From Clostridium fungisolvens (lineage in GTDB: Bacteria; Bacillota; Clostridia; Clostridiales; Clostridiaceae), in contig NZ_BLZR01000001.1 in NCBI RefSeq assembly GCF_014193895.1, forward strand, positions 3,534,001 through 3,598,000: a stretch of 64,000 bases of DNA. The letters run 5' to 3'. A program made the translations under genes and the position numbers. This document shows, in pieces, positions 62,390 to 64,000 of this stretch; the stretch's first letter is position 1; every line of letters starts with the position of its first letter. The notes below the pieces were generated by a model, which saw only the letters and a list, made by a program, of their open reading frames with translations, made no database searches and was not told the origin of the DNA.

Positions 62390-62427
62390 GGAGGAGTATC
62401 AAAGATTATAATCTTTGATACTCCTCC
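62390..62427. terminator. Bidirectional terminator (38-base perfect palindrome)
   Basis: GGAGGAGTATCAAAGATTA and its exact complement with no mismatch. It sits between the convergent unknown gene (plus) and the cysteine desulfurase gene (minus). The tails after the stem are only moderately T-rich on either strand. Confidence 0.8.
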
Positions 62428-62439
62428 AACCTTTATATA

Positions 62440-63585
62440 TTATATATTTTTAAGTCCATACAAATCTTTTACTGCAGACAATAATTTTTCTACGTCTTCC
62501 ATTGTATTAAAATATCCAAAACTTGCTCTAACTGTACCTAAATTCTTAGTTCCTATTATATTATGAATAATAGGAGCACAGTGATATCCTGTGCGCAAGT
62601 ATATATCTTTATTATTTAAAAACGCTCCTACTTCTGAGCTATCATACCCATCTACATTGAAAGAGACTACGGGACACTTCTTTTCACACTCATCTTCTCC
62701 ATACATAAGAATATATGGTAGCTTTTGTAGTTCTGATGTTAGGTATAAGGCCAAATCTTGGTCATGCTTTCTTATTTCATTAAGACCTACTTTTGAAATA
62801 AAATCTATTCCAGCACCAAGTCCAACGATCCCAGGAGTATTCAAGGTACCACTCTCAAATTTGTCTGGCATAAAACTTGGTTGTTCCATTATATTTGAGT
62901 TACTTCCAGTGCCGCCTTCCTTAAAAGTATCAATTTTAACAGAATCTCCTATATAAAGTCCTCCAATTCCTTGTGGGCCATATAAACATTTATGGCCCGG
63001 AAATGCCATAATATCAATATTCATTTTTTTCACATCTATATTAAAAACGCCAGCTGTTTGCGCTGCATCTACAATAAATAAAAGATTATTTCCTTTTGCT
63101 ATCTTTCCTATTTCCTCAATATTTTGAACAGTGCCCAATACATTTGAGCCATGATTTATTATCAATGCCTTAGAGTTTGTTTTTATATTTTTTTGTAATT
63201 CCTCTAAATTTATATATCCTTTTTTATCAACAGAAACAATTGAGACTTCAACTCCTATTTCTTTCAATTTTCTTAAAGGTCTATATACAGAATTATGCTC
63301 AATAGAAGTTGTTATTACATGATCCCCACTCTTTAATACCCCTTTGATCGCTATATTCAACCCTTCAGTAGTATTGCTTGTAAAAATAATATTCATAATA
63401 TCATCTATATTGAATAGCTCACTTATCCTTTGTCTTGTATCAATTATTTTCATCTCACATTCCAGTGATAATTTATGTGACCCTCTTCCTGGGTTTGCAC
63501 AATATCTTTTCATGCAATTTAAAACCGAATCATAAACAGCCTCCGGCTTCGGGAAAGATGTGGCGGCATTATCTATATAAACCAT
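62440..63585 (-). CDS. Cysteine desulfurase-family PLP enzyme
   Basis: A 381-residue class V aminotransferase. It opens VYIDNAATSFPKPEAVYDSV; the PLP lysine is in AFPGHKCLYGPQGIGGLYIG near residue 200, SIEHNSV near 98 holds the stacking His, and the sulfur-accepting Cys is in YLRTGYHCAPIIH near 342. It looks like the group often found with selenium or sulfur carrier genes rather than IscS/NifS proper. It is 21 bases downstream of the DUF3343 gene. Confidence 0.9.
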   Translation of the reverse strand: MVYIDNAATSFPKPEAVYDSVLNCMKRYCANPGRGSHKLSLECEMKIIDTRQRISELFNIDDIMNIIFTSNTTEGLNIAIKGVLKSGDHVITTSIEHNSVYRPLRKLKEIGVEVSIVSVDKKGYINLEELQKNIKTNSKALIINHGSNVLGTVQNIEEIGKIAKGNNLLFIVDAAQTAGVFNIDVKKMNIDIMAFPGHKCLYGPQGIGGLYIGDSVKIDTFKEGGTGSNSNIMEQPSFMPDKFESGTLNTPGIVGLGAGIDFISKVGLNEIRKHDQDLALYLTSELQKLPYILMYGEDECEKKCPVVSFNVDGYDSSEVGAFLNNKDIYLRTGYHCAPIIHNIIGTKNLGTVRASFGYFNTMEDVEKLLSAVKDLYGLKNI

Positions 63586-63606
63586 ATTAACCTCCCTAAT
63601 ATTGCT

Positions 63607-63882
63607 TTAAATATCAAGTTCAGAGTAATAATAACGTCTTGTACTTTCGTTTAAAGTTTTTCTATATATCCCCTTAATATCAATTTTACTTTCTTTTATT
63701 TCATTTACTATGGCCTCTAAATCTTTCTCTTTAATCTCTATTGATCTAGCACAGCCTGCTGATATAGTACAAGGTGTTTGTATCATATACACATTGTATT
63801 TCTTATTTTTTAATATCTTATAGAGATTTACACTCTGACTCGCGGAAGAAAAAGCTATTATACATACATTTAAGTCTCTCAT
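63607..63882 (-). CDS. DUF3343 protein, putative sulfur/selenium carrier-like
   Basis: A 91-residue protein with the DUF3343 pattern: AFSSASQSVNLYKILKNKKYNVYMIQTPCTISAGCARSIEIKEKDLEAIVNEI. The PCTISAGC motif offers two cysteines suited to carrying a persulfide. Together with the following cysteine desulfurase it could form a small sulfur or selenium transfer pair; this is inferred from pairing and family association. The region from 63883 to the window edge holds no gene start I can support. Confidence 0.88.
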   Translation of the reverse strand: MRDLNVCIIAFSSASQSVNLYKILKNKKYNVYMIQTPCTISAGCARSIEIKEKDLEAIVNEIKESKIDIKGIYRKTLNESTRRYYYSELDI

Positions 63883-64000
63883 TTAATTCACCTGCTATAA
63901 AACAATTTAATATAATATATTCTACAAAAGTTAAAAATTGCACTGAAATCTAAAAATAAAGTATATAGTATTTTTTTCAGATTTTGTTCTTACTGTGTAT

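Overview
The window reads as a low-GC, anaerobic, spore-forming, motile Firmicute, most likely a Clostridium sensu stricto. The evidence is the AT-rich base composition, AGGAGG-type ribosome binding sites, a CheC/CheD/FliY chemotaxis-motor set, FliW-CsrA, a large single-chain pyruvate:ferredoxin oxidoreductase, an alpha/beta-type small acid-soluble spore protein (SASP), and several Firmicute families of unknown function (DUF1292, DUF1294, DUF3343, DUF342/FapA). Nearly everything lies on the minus strand, so transcription runs from high to low coordinates. Only the SASP gene (48025-48207) and a pair of unknown genes (59195-62311) are on the plus strand.

Layout. 1-6410: basal-body operon flgB-flgC-fliE-fliF-fliG-fliH-fliI-fliJ, running into the first codons of a probable fliK. 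6843-7703: a divergent flagellin with its own sigma-28 promoter. 7771-16676: a flagellin glycosylation operon with a Maf-type transferase, an unknown small protein, and enzymes matching the CMP-legionaminic acid pathway (LegB, LegC, PtmE, LegH, LegI, LegG, LegF). 16677-21538: four nearly identical tandem flagellin genes plus what looks like the relic of a fifth. 21701-29248: late operon flgM-flgN-flgK-flgL-fliW-csrA-flaG-unknown-fliS-fliT-fliD behind a clear sigma-28 promoter. 29656-40410: chemotaxis/motor-switch operon fapA-cheW-cheD-cheB-cheR-cheA-cheC-cheY-cheW-fliM-fliY behind a sigma-A promoter. 40514-63882: housekeeping and accessory genes: class IV aminotransferase, a Cys/His-rich DUF1292 protein, PFOR with a flavodoxin behind a Rex-type operator, murG, SASP, a second type IIA topoisomerase pair (parE-parC) with pfpI, an M16 peptidase and recJ, a membrane glycosyltransferase, DUF1294, the unknown pair, and a cysteine desulfurase with a DUF3343 partner.

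How it works together. A filament is built from near-identical short flagellins, probably glycosylated with a nonulosonic acid. It is controlled transcriptionally by sigma-28/FlgM and, from leader hairpins carrying GGA loops, post-transcriptionally by CsrA/FliW. TAAA-N15-NNCGATWA promoters (one with TTAA at -35) precede flgM, the divergent flagellin, flagellins 1, 2 and 4, and the relic flagellin. Flagellin 3 departs from this: it has a consensus-like sigma-A promoter and a long structured leader.

Most unusual items: (i) a tandem 45-bp array in front of cheA, in which each unit repeats the cheA ribosome binding site followed by a perfect palindrome whose arms change in a compensated way from copy to copy; (ii) the flagellin relic whose promoter may now drive the glycosylation operon; (iii) the separate promoter and leader of flagellin 3; (iv) a family of long palindromic intergenic repeats, two with the same loop; (v) a hairpin lying between the Shine-Dalgarno and the ATG of the DUF1292 gene; (vi) two adjacent unknown proteins with beta-rich heads and coiled-coil tails. 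All family assignments come from reading motifs by eye; no database search was run.
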